Shown one piece after another: positions 51,193-63,600 of a stretch of 64,000 nucleotides of DNA. The stretch spans positions 10,532,033 through 10,596,032 of the forward strand of contig NC_135194.1 of the NCBI RefSeq assembly GCF_050948175.1, written 5' to 3'. The notes beneath the pieces were generated by a model that worked only from the letters and a program-made list of their open reading frames with translations, was not told the DNA's origin and did not search any database. How positions within the stretch are numbered: position 1 is the stretch's first letter; the number at the start of each line of letters is the position of its first letter. The DNA comes from Xylocopa sonorina. Its lineage: Eukaryota > Arthropoda > Insecta > Hymenoptera > Apidae. A program made the position numbers and the translations under genes.

Positions 51193-53061
51193 CTGTCACT
51201 TCGATAAAATAATTTAAAAGTCAACGAAACGTTAACACAAATCACACCCAGGAAGATTTCATCGTTTCCGACGTTTGCGACAAGGCAAACGCGAGATAAT
51301 TTAACCAAACAGACCGGGTATGACGTTGCCCGTTGTTTCCGTGACCCAACGCACAATACGCCATTAGCATCTCAACGCCATCGTAATTATATGCTCGTGA
51401 ACTCACGCAACACCGAATCACCGTTATCTCCAGGCTAATCCTATTATAATTTCTAGCAGGTCAGCCGCTTCCAGACGCGGCCTCTCTGAACCCACCCCGT
51501 CCAGCGATCCACCTGTGCACTTTTATTCGACCCCCTGTCGCGCGACGAAAGCCACCCTTCGCGCCCCTTTATCGCCATTAAACGTCACTGTCGCCGCTGT
51601 CATTGTGATTGATTAACACTTTGTCTCGCACGGCTCGTGTTTCGCGTCGTCGTCGAGGTTCGTCGATAACGCATCCCTAATAACCGACGACGCGCACCAC
51701 GAAGAGTCTCGTTGCACACGGCGTGCCTCCTTCTCGCGAGCCACCCGCCCATTGTCGAGTGTATAATCGTATCGAGCCGCTTCCCAACCGACAACGACCG
51801 GGAATCGAACCTAACGCTGATCCCAGAGGGCCCAGAGAGGCGCTTACGAGCCTTAAAGTAATCAAAACTTGTGTCCATTTACCGAATTCGATTCTCCAGA
51901 AACTTTCAATCGCATTAGGGCGCGAAAAGGCGGCCGCGCGGAGAGATTCTCACCCGGACTTAAGAATCAATTCGTTGGACGATCTGTTTGGAAACGACTA
52001 CGAGCTACGGGGTAATATTTGAGAGGAGTTTTGCTGTTTTTTTTTCTTTTTCTTCGACGAAGGAAGTCTCGATGTTCTTTTAACTGGTAGATAATAGTTT
52101 TAGAACAGAGAGGTGTTTACGATTTCTTTGCTCGTTGCTTGGGGATGCTTGCGAGATTTTGAGAACAGTTAGAAGAGGTGTCGTGAGGATTCTTAATAGT
52201 TATATTGTCATATTCAAGTATTCGTCTTTGTTTTTGTTTAATCTCTCAGTTTAGATTAGAATATTAATTAAATAAGAAGTGATCGACAGTTCAATATGGC
52301 TGATAAGAAGCCTCAGAGATATCGTGTGTGCAGAGCGTCCAGAAGCGCGTCACCAATTGGTCCGCGCGCCGACGACGCGATTTCCACGCGCGTATTGCCG
52401 CGAAGCAAACGGCAATGCTCGAATAAATAATATCAAAGCAAATTCGGGGGCCTCTATTCGTTAAACGACGGCTGAAAGGGGGGAACTGCGAGTAACGGAG
52501 TCAAGTGCGCCTCGCAGCTAAGTTCGGTATTGCGACTGCATAATCCCTTCCTAATGACGCGCCACGTTTTCCAGCTTTAATACAGCTGACACGTCGCAAC
52601 CGTGTCGACGAGACGCGTACACATGTGCGTTCCACGAGCATCGTCCACGGATTAACGTGCACAGGTTTAACAGCGCGACTAATTTCACGTGGCATTCAAC
52701 GCCGACTGGCCGCTTTCTTCCGACCTGCCGCGCGTCGAACTCTCCGGGGGACTCGCGATAATTTATTACGCCCAACGAATCTCCGCCACTCCGTGAACAT
52801 CGACTTGCCACCTGGAAGATTAGATAACGCGTCAGCTGCGACTCGAACCAGTCGCTTCTAATTGCGAATCCTCGAGAGAGATTCTATGTCTCGAACCAGT
52901 CAATTTTTTCTTGGATTATCTCAACACCTCAACGTAGACACAAATATTAATCTCCAGATGTTGCGTACAGACATCCCTGCAAGTTCTAAGAGATATTCAA
53001 ACATTTGCTCACAATTTACTGATCTATCAATTTTCCAATTTTCTAAGTTAATAATTAAAAA
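51193..53061. other. Upstream region or intron of the LRR gene
   Basis: It lies directly before the LRR exon and is probably intronic at its 3' end. A CpG-rich segment (about 51450-51990) and another (52320-52850) could be promoter-like, but no promoter or 5' exon can be assigned. The frame that runs into the LRR exon from 52886 reads as non-protein-like residues and is interrupted by the 3' splice site. Confidence 0.5.
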
Positions 53062-53080
53062 ATGTCTTTGTCATTTTCAG
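53062..53080 (+). promoter_or_regulatory. 3' splice site before the LRR exon
   Basis: Pyrimidine-rich ATGTCTTTGTCATTTTCAG ends at 53080, with an A-rich segment (53049-53062) upstream that could hold the branch point. The next base starts codon CCA, so the intron is phase 0. After this point the frame at once reads as a signal peptide. Confidence 0.85.
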
Positions 53081-54745
53081 CCACGGTGCGCTGTGATCGT
53101 GTCGACAGCGTTGCTGAGATTGCTGCTCCTGACTGGTCTGTTCGCGCTGGGCACAGCCGCGATCTGTCCAAACGGTTGCATCTGCGACGACGACAACCTC
53201 GTGGTGTCCTGCATAGGCGCGAACCTGGACGTGATACCGATCGCCTTGAACCCCAGCATCCAGCGGATAGTGCTGAAGGAGAACCGGATAAAAATCGTAG
53301 ACGCTGCCGCGTTCCAATTCTACGGGGACCTGAAGAACGTCGACCTGTCGAGCAATCATCTGTTCACCATACCAAACGGGAGTTTCGACGCGCAGAAGCA
53401 ACTGGTCGAGCTCCATCTCAGACACAACAAGATCTCAGCGCTAAACGAGAAGACGTTCCAAGGACTGAAGTCGCTAACCGTGCTGAATCTGCGCGACAAC
53501 TACCTGGAGAGCCTGAAGAACGGTCTGTTCGCGTCGTTGTCGAAGCTGGAGGAGCTGGACTTGGGCAAGAACCGGATATCGAAGGTGGAACCCGGCGCGT
53601 TTCAAAAGCTGGGCACGCTGAGAGTGCTCCATCTCGACGATAATCAACTGAGGACCATTCCTTCGCCAGCATTGGCGCCATTGAACGCTCTTGCCGAGCT
53701 GCACATAGGCTGGAACGCGTTCTCGTCGCTTCCGGACGACGCGTTCAAAGGGCTCGAACAGTTGACCGTGTTGGACATCACTGGCGCCGGTTTGGACGAG
53801 ATCAGCGATGGCGCCTTCCGCGGATTGAACGCTCTGCGCACGTTAGAACTGGACGGAAACAAGCTGCGAGAAGTACCCACCAAGCAGCTGGCGGTTCTTC
53901 CTCGACTGGAAGAGCTCACCTTGGGACAGAACTTCTTCACAACGTTGCGAGCAGGCGCTTTTCAAGGCCTGTCCAAGCTGAAGAAACTAGACATATCCGC
54001 AGCGAAGTTGTTAACCACCGTGGAACGAGGCGCGTTCTCAGACAACGCCAATCTGGAGACCCTCGTATTGAACAGTAACAAACGACTCACTACAATGGAG
54101 GACGGCTCCCTCGCGGGTCTACCAAACTTACGCCACTTGATACTACGCGACAACGCGTTCACCGGATTTTCCGAGTCCCTGGTCGCCTGGAACGAATTAC
54201 GCCGGCTGGATCTAAGCGAGAATCCCCTGGTCTGCGACTGCAGCCTTCTCTGGCTATCCGAGGTCCTCGTCCCAAGGAACTCCAGTCCAGTATTATGCAC
54301 GGAGCCACCAGAATCGAAAGGGAAGCCTATAAAAGGCATGACACCCGTCGAACTAGGCTGCGCCTTCTCTGACCCTAGGAAGCAAGCATTATTAGCGACC
54401 CTGTGCGCGGCTGGCCTAGCTCTGCTCACCGGCTTGGTCCTGATCATCTACTACAAATGCCGCAGACGCGTCAGGGACGCTCTGAAGGACTACAAATGGA
54501 GCAACCGTGGTATCTCTCGTAAAGAGCACGAGTATCAAAAGACCTACTCCGATGACGAGTACATGGTTCGACCCGCGTCTCACCACCATCATCCACATCA
54601 GCAATCCCAGTCGCAGCAGCTCCCGTCCCACCACCACCATCCGTATCTCCAACAGCAACAGCTGCAACAGCAGCAGCAGCAACAACAGCAACAACACTCG
54701 CAGATAGCGGCGGGCATCAAGCCCATACCAGTGACGGAACTGTAG
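53081..54745 (+). CDS. LRR transmembrane protein, Tartan/Capricious-like, terminal exon (5' partial)
   Basis: Cell-surface recognition protein. The exon encodes 554 residues and lacks its start codon, which must lie in an upstream exon. Numbering from the first exon codon, residues 1-27 are a hydrophobic signal peptide (LLRLLLLTGLFALGTAA). C29, C33, C35 and C44 form the LRR N-cap. Fourteen LRRs of about 24 residues run from 60 to 384. C385, C387, C406 and C427 form the LRR C-cap. Residues 436-458 are the single membrane helix, followed by CRRR. The cytoplasmic tail has KDYKWSNRG and a YSDDEYM motif, His-rich and Gln-rich runs, and ends VTEL, which fits a class I PDZ ligand (T-x-L). Tartan and Capricious also have 14 LRRs, caps and one membrane span, and act in cell affinity and axon targeting. 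The family assignment is from memory and architecture; another insect LRR receptor is possible. Codons mostly end in G or C. The same frame continues open past the TAG. Confidence 0.85.
   Translation, partial: PRCAVIVSTALLRLLLLTGLFALGTAAICPNGCICDDDNLVVSCIGANLDVIPIALNPSIQRIVLKENRIKIVDAAAFQFYGDLKNVDLSSNHLFTIPNGSFDAQKQLVELHLRHNKISALNEKTFQGLKSLTVLNLRDNYLESLKNGLFASLSKLEELDLGKNRISKVEPGAFQKLGTLRVLHLDDNQLRTIPSPALAPLNALAELHIGWNAFSSLPDDAFKGLEQLTVLDITGAGLDEISDGAFRGLNALRTLELDGNKLREVPTKQLAVLPRLEELTLGQNFFTTLRAGAFQGLSKLKKLDISAAKLLTTVERGAFSDNANLETLVLNSNKRLTTMEDGSLAGLPNLRHLILRDNAFTGFSESLVAWNELRRLDLSENPLVCDCSLLWLSEVLVPRNSSPVLCTEPPESKGKPIKGMTPVELGCAFSDPRKQALLATLCAAGLALLTGLVLIIYYKCRRRVRDALKDYKWSNRGISRKEHEYQKTYSDDEYMVRPASHHHHPHQQSQSQQLPSHHHHPYLQQQQLQQQQQQQQQQHSQIAAGIKPIPVTEL
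54650..54694 (+). repeat. CAG/CAA repeat encoding polyglutamine
   Basis: Codes for Q4-L-Q10 in the cytoplasmic tail of the LRR protein with mixed CAG and CAA codons. The mix suggests selection for glutamine or an old repeat, not a fresh expansion. Length polymorphism is likely. Confidence 0.9.
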
Positions 54746-55381
54746 CTAGAACTTCGGGCGGCGAGCCCTGGAACCGGCGGCGTTTGGTTCCTGCCCCACG
54801 GCAGCACCACCCTCGCCGAGGGATTCACCTACATCGACGGCGAGACGGCACGCCAGATGCGCCGTCCAGGTACGCTGCCCAACTCTGGCACGTCCGGTCA
54901 TCGTCCAGCTGGCCACGCGGAGGACGGCTCCACGCCGTTGAGCGTCGCCGGCGACAACTGCCCCACGGCCAGCGCACGATTGCACTACTCGAACCAGTCA
55001 CTACGCCGCACGCAGCAGCAGTCATCCCATCTGTCGTCCCGCGACGCGGACAAACCCTCGGACAGGGCGCAGCAGAGCGACGCGAGGCTGCAGAACGGCA
55101 TCCCAGGACACCACCACGGGCCACCGCCGCTACCGTCGCGGCACCAGTCCACCTGCGCCCAGTCCTCCTACCCCACGTTGCCCATCAACGGTCACGCGGC
55201 CCACCAGTACCACCATTTCCCCCGCGAGAAGGAGAGATTCTCGTCGCGCGAGAGGAGCCGCGATCGCGACGCGGCCGTGCAATCCGCGCCCCATCGGACC
55301 GACAAGCACAGGGAGCTGCAGATGGAGATGGAGATGCGCGACGGGATGGACATGGGCGAGATCGGGACGTATCGCGCGTAA
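54746..55381 (+). CDS. Probable stop-codon readthrough extension of the LRR protein
   Basis: Directly after the TAG (54743-54745) the same frame is open for 211 codons to TAA at 55379. Its residues look like a protein tail: an early VWFLPHGSTTLAEGFTYIDG segment, then a Ser/His/Gln/Arg-rich disordered region like the upstream tail, ending EIGTYRA. Most codons end in G or C, as in the LRR exon, and this bias drops after 55381. The stop is followed by CUA, a context enriched at known metazoan readthrough stops (best known for UGA-CUA). A small GGGC/GCCC hairpin lies at 54756-54768. Readthrough would replace the VTEL PDZ-type end with a long tail. Alternatives are splicing around the stop, a recent stop mutation, or an assembly error. 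A competing frame at 54784-55434 is also open but looks like a GC-rich shadow. Confidence 0.7.
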   Translation, partial: LELRAASPGTGGVWFLPHGSTTLAEGFTYIDGETARQMRRPGTLPNSGTSGHRPAGHAEDGSTPLSVAGDNCPTASARLHYSNQSLRRTQQQSSHLSSRDADKPSDRAQQSDARLQNGIPGHHHGPPPLPSRHQSTCAQSSYPTLPINGHAAHQYHHFPREKERFSSRERSRDRDAAVQSAPHRTDKHRELQMEMEMRDGMDMGEIGTYRA

Positions 55382-57513
55382 AGACGCGCGCGGAGACCTC
55401 GCGTGGACGATGGGTAACGGATCGAGTGAATTGAATCGAAGACTGAACGTTGATCAGTGCTCCAACGGCTGGTGGGATCATCGAGGTAGACGCGCGTTTT
55501 GGGTTCCTCGTCCGGGAGGGATGAACGCGCGACTAAACGGTCGTAGGAGCAACCGCGATGGAATTGGCTGGCTCGCGGCTGTTATCGAATCGAAGACTGA
55601 CTACGAGCGTCGAATTAAATTGCACCAACGAGTGATCGATCGACACATTCCATGTCATCAGTTTGCCAGTCTTTGCTGAGATCAACGAGCAACGCTCGAA
55701 CGCAACGCTCCGTTGCCGCGTTGCGTATCGCGGTAACGCGTCATCCTCGACGCACAGTTGCGTTCCTAACCGGAACGTGGCTGTTATTTTAATGAAAACG
55801 ACGGTTCGTTCGAGGTGCGACGATCTGTTGAGAGCAGGAGGGAACTGGAGGAGGAACCAGAATTAGCGTGCAACGTTTCGCTGGACGTTGTGACCCTGTC
55901 GAAATGGTTAGACGCGCGTGTAGTGCATGCTCCAAGGACGAGATGGATCGAGGATACGCGCGTGTGTAACGTCCGTGAAGTACCACCCCAAACGAGCAGT
56001 GGGTGCAAGAGCGATGGACGCTCGCGGCAACGGTTCTCCGGGTGCAACCGCGAGACGATCGTTCTCATCTTGAACGGGAAACCACGTGTGTTCGAGGCGT
56101 AATCGGTGACGTTCACTGTCCACAGCCTGAAGATACTGGACAGCTGTAATCGGAATAGGGGATGAAAGTTGATGGTTCGAGACTTAAATGCAATTCGAAC
56201 AGTCCAGGAAGGGGACGTCGTTGGCTGCGATCGCTTTCGTCGTCGTTACTGCAAACGTTATAGGAATCGTATCGTAATTAATTGATCGTTGAATCGGTGG
56301 GAGCCGTACCGTGAATTTTCAAGCGCCTTAGAAAGCGAGTAACTTGAAAACAAGGTCTGGAAATCGTATTCAGAATACTCTATTAGGGATTTCAATATTT
56401 TCTTGTATCGCATTCCTACGGGTTTTATTAAATATATACATATATATATACACTTCGTATTTATTGGCGTAGCGTTAGACGACTTTGTACTTGTACTTTT
56501 ATATTTTACACGTTATTCGAGCAAAAGTCGAGCCTCCAACCCCTTTAAACATATGTATACTACCCTTGAAGAGAATCAAAAAGGTGGCTTTGTAAATTGT
56601 TACGAAAATAATTTCCAGACTCGATTGTATCGGAAACAAGCCGAGGAATACGTTTGTGGAACTTCTATTCTGAGTACGATTTGTATCAAGCGAACGCTCA
56701 TGCGAAAAGTTCGTAATTACGCTCGTCTATTTGAAGATGCCGCGCGAAGTCGATCGCTTAATCATGCCTGAACCGCAACAGGAGTACCGCTGTTGTACTG
56801 GATAAGAGACGATCCAAATGTTCGATAACGTATCGTTACGCGAGCCACGTGATAAGAATCAAAGGAATTTCCAAGCTCGAAAGTAACCTCGACCAGTCGA
56901 CTGCCGAGAATAATCGCTCGATTGAGTATTCTCCTATCCTTCACGAATCTGGACCGTAAATGTATAACGAACCGCCCTCAACCGGGTGGAATACTTTCGC
57001 GAAAGTAAAACTCGATCGTCAACTTGATCTTCGACCATTCAAAATGGCAACAAACTACCCCCCGCGCTCTTTCGAATCCTCATTCGTATGCAATTAATTG
57101 ATGAGTTCTTAAATTTCAATTTCGAATCCGCCGCAAGGCGGTTTCGTTTGGCCATTCCGTTCTCAGTTCGTCGTTTCTAAGCGTAATCGAAACGAGAATT
57201 TCGATTAACGAGCGACAGGAAGTAGGACTCGCTAAATTTTCCAATTTTTTTACATCAATTTTTTGACGCGCAGCTTTAGAATCGAAACAAAGTACGCGTC
57301 GAATCTACCTTTTGTACCGCGTTACATTCTGATCGCACCGGTTGAACGACAGCTCGCAATGCAATCGAGCGTTCACCAAGAGACCCTGATTTTCTGCTGT
57401 CAGAGGGTGGACGCGTTGGAGAAATTGAACTATTGAAACGCTTTCGTTTATGGAAAGCTAAACTATAACGTGTATCATAAGAGACGTATTCTCGTTTAAT
57501 ATAGAATTACATC

Positions 57514-57534
57514 TATATATATATATATTCGTAT

Positions 57535-57580
<46 letters not shown>
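57514..57580. repeat. Compound AT/AC/AT microsatellite
   Basis: AT run (57514-57528), a short spacer, an AC run of 32 bp (57539-57570) and an AT run (57571-57580). Typical polymorphic simple repeat. Confidence 0.95.
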
Positions 57581-57668
57581 GAATATATATGCGCAGAATA
57601 TTCGACGACAGTTGGGAAAAAATTTAAGGGTTGATTTTACAAAACAAGATAAGACAATAATCAGGAAC

Positions 57669-57674
57669 AATAAA
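57669..57674 (+). promoter_or_regulatory. Candidate polyadenylation signal AATAAA
   Basis: First canonical AATAAA after the LRR gene on the + strand. It is followed within 30-50 nt by T-rich sequence (CCATTTTTGTTCG). It could end the LRR transcript; weaker upstream variants may also be used. Confidence 0.45.
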
Positions 57675-57690
57675 ATTGCTGAGTTGATAA

Positions 57691-60600
57691 TTAGACTTTA
57701 CCATTTTTGTTCGCCATCTGGAATCCTCAGACGTAATACATAAACCCTTTATTGGTTTCTGAAAACCACAAAAACTATATAAAATATTGAATTTCTACTA
57801 GAACTTTGACACGAAAAACAAATTTTACAGGACAATTTTTAAGGTTCAAGAATACTTCGACTGATTTTCAAGCAATCATCATCAAGAATCTAAAGCCTCA
57901 AACACGCAACTTCATTATTCTTTATCCTCGTCTTATTCTAGCACCTGAAATCATCCCTTAAACGGTCTGGTAGCTGTCGCTGAACGTTCTGCATATTCTA
58001 AACGATCGAATTTTATTTTGTGAAACGAAACGCCAATATACAGAGGCACGGCACCGGTTCACCGTCACGCCGTCTCGATTTATCATAATTTAAGAATAGG
58101 CCAACGTCTCGTCCGCGCGAGGGTGCACGGCCACCCCGTTCGTAAGCGCGGATCGAACTGTCCGGACAAGTCCCTTTCTATCTTCGAATGTTTGCTTCCG
58201 CACCGCGTTCACCGCTTTCAAGTTAAAGTTCGCTTTACCGAGTTCAACCGCACAATTTTTACCAAGGAGAAATACCTCATATTTGTAAAGGATTCGCGGC
58301 GAAGTTTAAACGTTTCTCGGTTCGTCGTACCCTTCGCGGATATCGATTGCCAGGACACGGTACTCGCACGAGTAACCGAACGCAAAACCCTATCCGCGCT
58401 TCGTCGAATATTTCGAGGGCACTGTGCGCGCGATTCAATCGCGATCGTTCGAATTCGATATCGATCGGGGCTCGAATTGGTTAGGGTGCTCGTTTCTGTT
58501 TCGTTGCGCAGAGGTCTGGGTGTCAATTGTCCCTCGACTCGATTGAACATTATTGATTACTACTTCGAACATCGATAAACTATTGTTTGAGTTAAGTCAG
58601 GTTCTTTTAATGTCTCGATTTTTATAAATTCGCCATATGAAATGTATGTTTCCTGCGATCGAAAGAGACGCAAAGTTAGATATCGTCGCACGTGTGACAA
58701 GAAATAATTTTAAACTACCCAATCTCAGTTTCTACAGAAATTACATTCGACTCGGTGAGAAGTATTTTTTAAAACGATCTGAAGCGCTAAGTGTTACTAT
58801 TAATCGAAATTCCGTGTTACTCGAGGGCTGTCGCAATTCAGAACCGCGTTACTCGCGACTTGGCGCGATTCGAGGGACACCTACGTGTACGTGTCTCTTT
58901 GAGGGAAGTTAATCGGCGGACGCTGGTCCACGGAGGTGGAAAAAGACGCGGCGCTCACGGCGACGGGATTATTTTCCCGGGCGAGTGTACCCAGAGGAAT
59001 TCCACGGTCGCCCCGCGTCGGGAAAGGTGACTGCACCTTGAATCGACTCCCAGGCGCGCTGTTCAACGGCCGCGTGGAAGCCTGAATTCCAACTCCGGCC
59101 TCTGGACGAGCTTCGATTCCGGAATAGGTCTCGAGCCACTCGCGAGCCGTTGCACGGTGAAAAAGGAGAAAATCCGACGCGATCCGCCTCACGATCGAAC
59201 GATACCCGCGTTTCCGAGCAGAGAGATTTCGCTCGACTCTCTCCTGGTTCGATAATCGCGAGGACAATTCCCCTGGCGGCCCCGCAGGATTTCGCGTCGC
59301 TCGCCCACACCTGCCAGCTTCCGATCGATGCTCGTCGAGTTTCGTTACATTTTTCTTCATTATCCTGCACGCACCTCGAGAAAACAGTAATCGACGATCC
59401 TCGATTGTCCGTTGTTCGCGACGATTCCTCGATCGTGTTGTACCGGTGAATTTCTTTGGTGGATCCATGTGTCGTGCTAAACGCAAGGAATTTTCGGTTT
59501 AGTCGATTTACATGGACGGTAGGCAGTTTTTGGTTAGTCGTGATTGTAATGGAATTTAAAGGGTACTCGATAGAAGCTAGTGAAAGGGTTTTAGAATCGT
59601 GGAAGATGGTTCTAATCTTTGGAATATCGTATTCCGTGAATTAATGAGGAAGGGTTCGTTTTATAAATACTTTCGAAATAGCGTGTTCGCTTTTGAGTTG
59701 TTTAAATAGATTTTCGAGCGAAACACAATATATTCGCGTTGGTATTCTGTCAGTCAGAGAGGAATTAAGATTTCTTCCTGTTATCTCATCGAGATACTCA
59801 TTTTTACCAATCGATCTTTCCATAGAAACTTTTAATACATTATTTAATATATTCTCATACGAATCTACTAATTTAACTGATGTTTTTATGCATCTCGAGT
59901 GTACGTATTACTCGTAACGAAAATTCGTATGAAAGAAAAAAACAATTGGAAACAATCTAGCGCTGCCAGAGACTAACGAACGCCACTTCAATTCGTATCC
60001 CTCTGTTCGAATGATATCCTGAAAATTACCAGAGACATATCATAAAAGATTAGTTTCCCCCGTCGACAGTATCAAAGGTAACGCGCGCGTTAAAATCCAC
60101 CCCACGAAATCGCGGGACAACGCGAAGTTCGCGACGCAATTTCACCCCTAAGCCCCAGGCCGCGTCCGTCACAAATTCAGAGACTACCTCACGTGAAACC
60201 TGACGCGTCCCGAATAATTTCGCGAAGTTCCGTTCCCCGCAAATCTCGAAACGCTAATCGAGTTGACAAACAACGTGTGCGTTCGTTCGATGCGAAAATC
60301 CGTAACCGGAAATGCGACGACACGGTAATAAGCGCGTCGGATTGGGATCTCGACGATGGCGAACGAAAAAGGACGCTGGCGAACGCTTCGCCATTGAAAC
60401 GATCCATCCGCGAACGAACGAACACCTCGACCAGGCGTTCTCGTATTTCCGTTTGCAACAAGTAGCTTTTAAACATTCAGTATCTACCCCGTGCCGTGTA
60501 TTAAACGAAACGGACGAGAAAAAAAAAACAGCCAACGCCGATAGATTATTCATTAACTCGAAAACCTGACCGTCAATTTTATTCGTTCGAACGATTCCAT

Positions 60601-63600
60601 TATTTTTCGAGCCGTTGGAGGAGTTCTGTTCGAGGTAGGAAAACCGTGGGCATCGATACGTAACGTTTTCGTTTATCTTCTGTATTTTACTTGTAACCCG
60701 CTCGAAGCTTGATCGTTTTACTTTGATCGACGAAATTATGAAATGTTCCAGCGAATTTGTTAAAAAATAATTCGTAACGTAACCGGGTGGAGCGCGAACG
60801 AATGAAAATTATCGCGTTGATATTTAAGTGACGTCGAACAATCGAAATTGTTGAATGATAAATTTGGTATTTTATGATATCGATACGGCTAGTGGTTAAG
60901 TTACGTGATCGACGCGGAAATTGATACGACGCCTCGTTATTTATTACCTTGCAACGAATGATTCTCAAAATAAATCGAGCTTAAATTCTTTCGCGGGATC
61001 GTTGAAATTGAAAATTTTAAATAAGCTAGTAAAAAAATTAAGTGCCATCGTAACTTAAATGACTAACGCACCCTGGACGTAGGTTACGAGTCTTTCATTC
61101 TATCTTGTATGTCCTTCTATTTATTCTAACCTATTTTCCATTACTAAACTAGTACTTCATAAAAATCTACGAATATACTCTTTCTATATTATATAGTGAT
61201 ATTATCGTTTAAATTGTGGAGGTTTACTTAAAAACTTATTCGATCTATTCGTGATGTAACGAGCGCGCTGGAAAAAGTGATGCGTTGACATGCGACGGCG
61301 TATATCGATGACTAATGATAAGAGGTATAATAAATTATCGAAGGGCATTTATTGTGCACAAAAAAGGAAACGCTATTTATGAAAATGAAAAGTCTCGTTT
61401 GTATCTTGTTCTCGTTTTCTACTTGATACTTAGCAGAGTGCTCGATTTAACATGCGATTCTAACTGATTCCGTGCCAATTGAACGCAGATCGTCTTCTCG
61501 CAAGAAAAAAGAAAGAAAAGTATATAGATACTGCTCGATGAAAGAGAAAAGGAGTAAAGATCGAAATTAAATATTTAATATTTAAGTTTAAAGATATATC
61601 GCGATATAAGATTCGAAATCTCTCTCTTAATACCGTCTACTCGACTTCTTATCTTGTAATTTACAACATAAATGACATTATTCTTTATTAGAACCGTAAG
61701 GATTCCTTTTAATCACTCGTTTTATTTATTTTAAAACGGAAGCAGGATGTTACGAAATTTCGTTTAATAGAATTCCACAGCGTTGCGTCGCGCAAGGTTG
61801 TCAAATAGATAAGAATAATTAATGATAAGTAACCAATTTACGGAAATATTTTTTAATATATCTGTACGTACTTCTAGGAAGATGTGTTGACATATTGTAT
61901 ACGATCGATACCTTGTTGGTAATTTGAATAAGTTTCCAAGGTACTCGCACAAAATGGTAGCGCACGCAGAGGCTGGAGTTCGAAAACGCCAGCGAAACAG
62001 TTCCATGCTGGGATCGACGTTAAATCCCCGTCCCTGATTTGTATAACCAGTCTCTCTTTATATAATTAACATAGAACGCGTGATTCCACGGCGTTTAAAC
62101 AGTAACATTTGTATCAGAACCGTTCTTCTTTGTACATCGAGCGTTTTATTATTTAACAGAGAGCTCTTTCGTACCTAGAATTCGTTTGTGTTCAGTCTTG
62201 ACTGCGGTGCGTCGTGTAAAACATATTAAACCGCGAACACGTCTTATCGATCGTCCAAAATGTCGAGAATATACCAAAAATTCGACAGCAAACGCGTGGA
62301 AGTTAAACGACGCGCGCGGAGAAACGAAACGATGATACGTGTTCGCGATACACCCCTAAAGTGTTTGTGTTGTACGATGGAGAAACTACTTGTATCATTA
62401 TCCAATGTACAGCGCGTCCGTAAGTGATCGATACACCTTTGCCAACAAAGCACGAAGAAACTATCACGCATGATCAGTATCAGCGAAGGAGCAAACTCTC
62501 AGACTTCAAAATTGCCGGTTCATCGTGGCCGCCAAGTTTTAGAATTTCAAAAACTGCCGCCTTTTACAGAGAACAGCTCTTCTGCGAGATTCTGTAAGCA
62601 AAGAATAAATTCTTTTATTAGTGTTTCCTGCGTCTCTTCGTAGAATAATTTGGAATCATTATTTAACTAAAAATCTGTCAGAAAAAAGCGTAGAATGAGT
62701 TAAAATATGAGCTGGACTTTCGAGAAAAATTGAAACTTCAGTTTCCGTTTGAAACTTTCAGATGTTTCATCTCTTTCAAGAATTTGCCACTGGCTACGAT
62801 TCTATAGCTACGATACATACCACGAAGTAACGAGTCAAGCGTGTATCTCGATTTAGGGGCGCGCTGTGGTCCCGATTAGACGCCCGGGATCGGCTCGAGG
62901 CAACTGAGAAATTAACGTAGCGATAAGTCAACACTAGATATATCAGATCTTATTTTTTAAGCGACGCGAGAATCTTTCGACGCGAGGAAGTAAGTCGACG
63001 CCAGAGGAGCGAGTGTTGGGAGGCACGAGGGGCGCGCGCCCGGAGCGGAACTTCCGGCGTCGTTCGTCAGTGCCCTCCGCGATCGAATCTGCGAAATATA
63101 TTGTAAATGTTGCGTCAAGTGTTGTAGATAGCCGAGGGAAGAAAATGAAAAGAGGAAAGAGCGTTACTCTATTATAACAAAGATGAACGAAGAAAATTGT
63201 ATATTTTACGATATGACTGTCGTACCGCGCGGAGGTGAGAGAGAGAGAGAGAGAGGATGATTAATTAAGCGAGTTGCATCGTATCGTGTTGCTAGTCAAT
63301 CGACACGTCTCGAAGATAGGCAAAAGGAGAGGAAAGAGAGAAGGAAAGAATGGTGATTCGACGTGGGTGACGTAGGGACGAAAATCGAGTAAATTAATCC
63401 TGTCACGAATATTAAATTATTGTACAAAAATTTAACGCCGATAGTTTGTAAGGCCTATCGTTTTACTTTTACGAGATCGACTTGTGTTTCAAATGTACGA
63501 CGTATCCAGTACTACCGCGCCTGGCCGTAACGGCGCGTAAACTCGTATCTATGCGCACGATTCATTCACGTTCCTTTCGCGTGCGATAGACCAGCTCGAG

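Larger units (their letters stand above)
55382..57690 (+). other. Probable 3' UTR of the LRR gene
   Basis: GC content falls after the second stop and no further exon is recognised. The first canonical AATAAA is at 57669-57674. Weaker ATTAAA words occur at about 55615 and 56427. The UTR would be about 2.3 kb, usual for a neural cell-surface gene, and includes the AT/AC microsatellite. ORFs inside, up to 122 codons, show no domain. Confidence 0.5.

Noticed and set aside
52862..53080. In-frame extension of the LRR frame upstream of 53081, including an ATG at 52886
   Set aside because: A strong 3' splice site ends at 53080, the upstream residues are not protein-like, and a signal peptide starts just after the junction, so this part is read as intron.
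54784..55434. 216-codon frame overlapping the readthrough extension
   Set aside because: Arg/Pro/His-rich shadow frame of GC-rich coding DNA. The frame in register with the LRR exon has the coding-like third-position bias.
58881..59486. 201-codon frame on the - strand
   Set aside because: Arg/Ser-rich in a CpG-rich patch, with overlapping open frames on both strands. No homology recognised.
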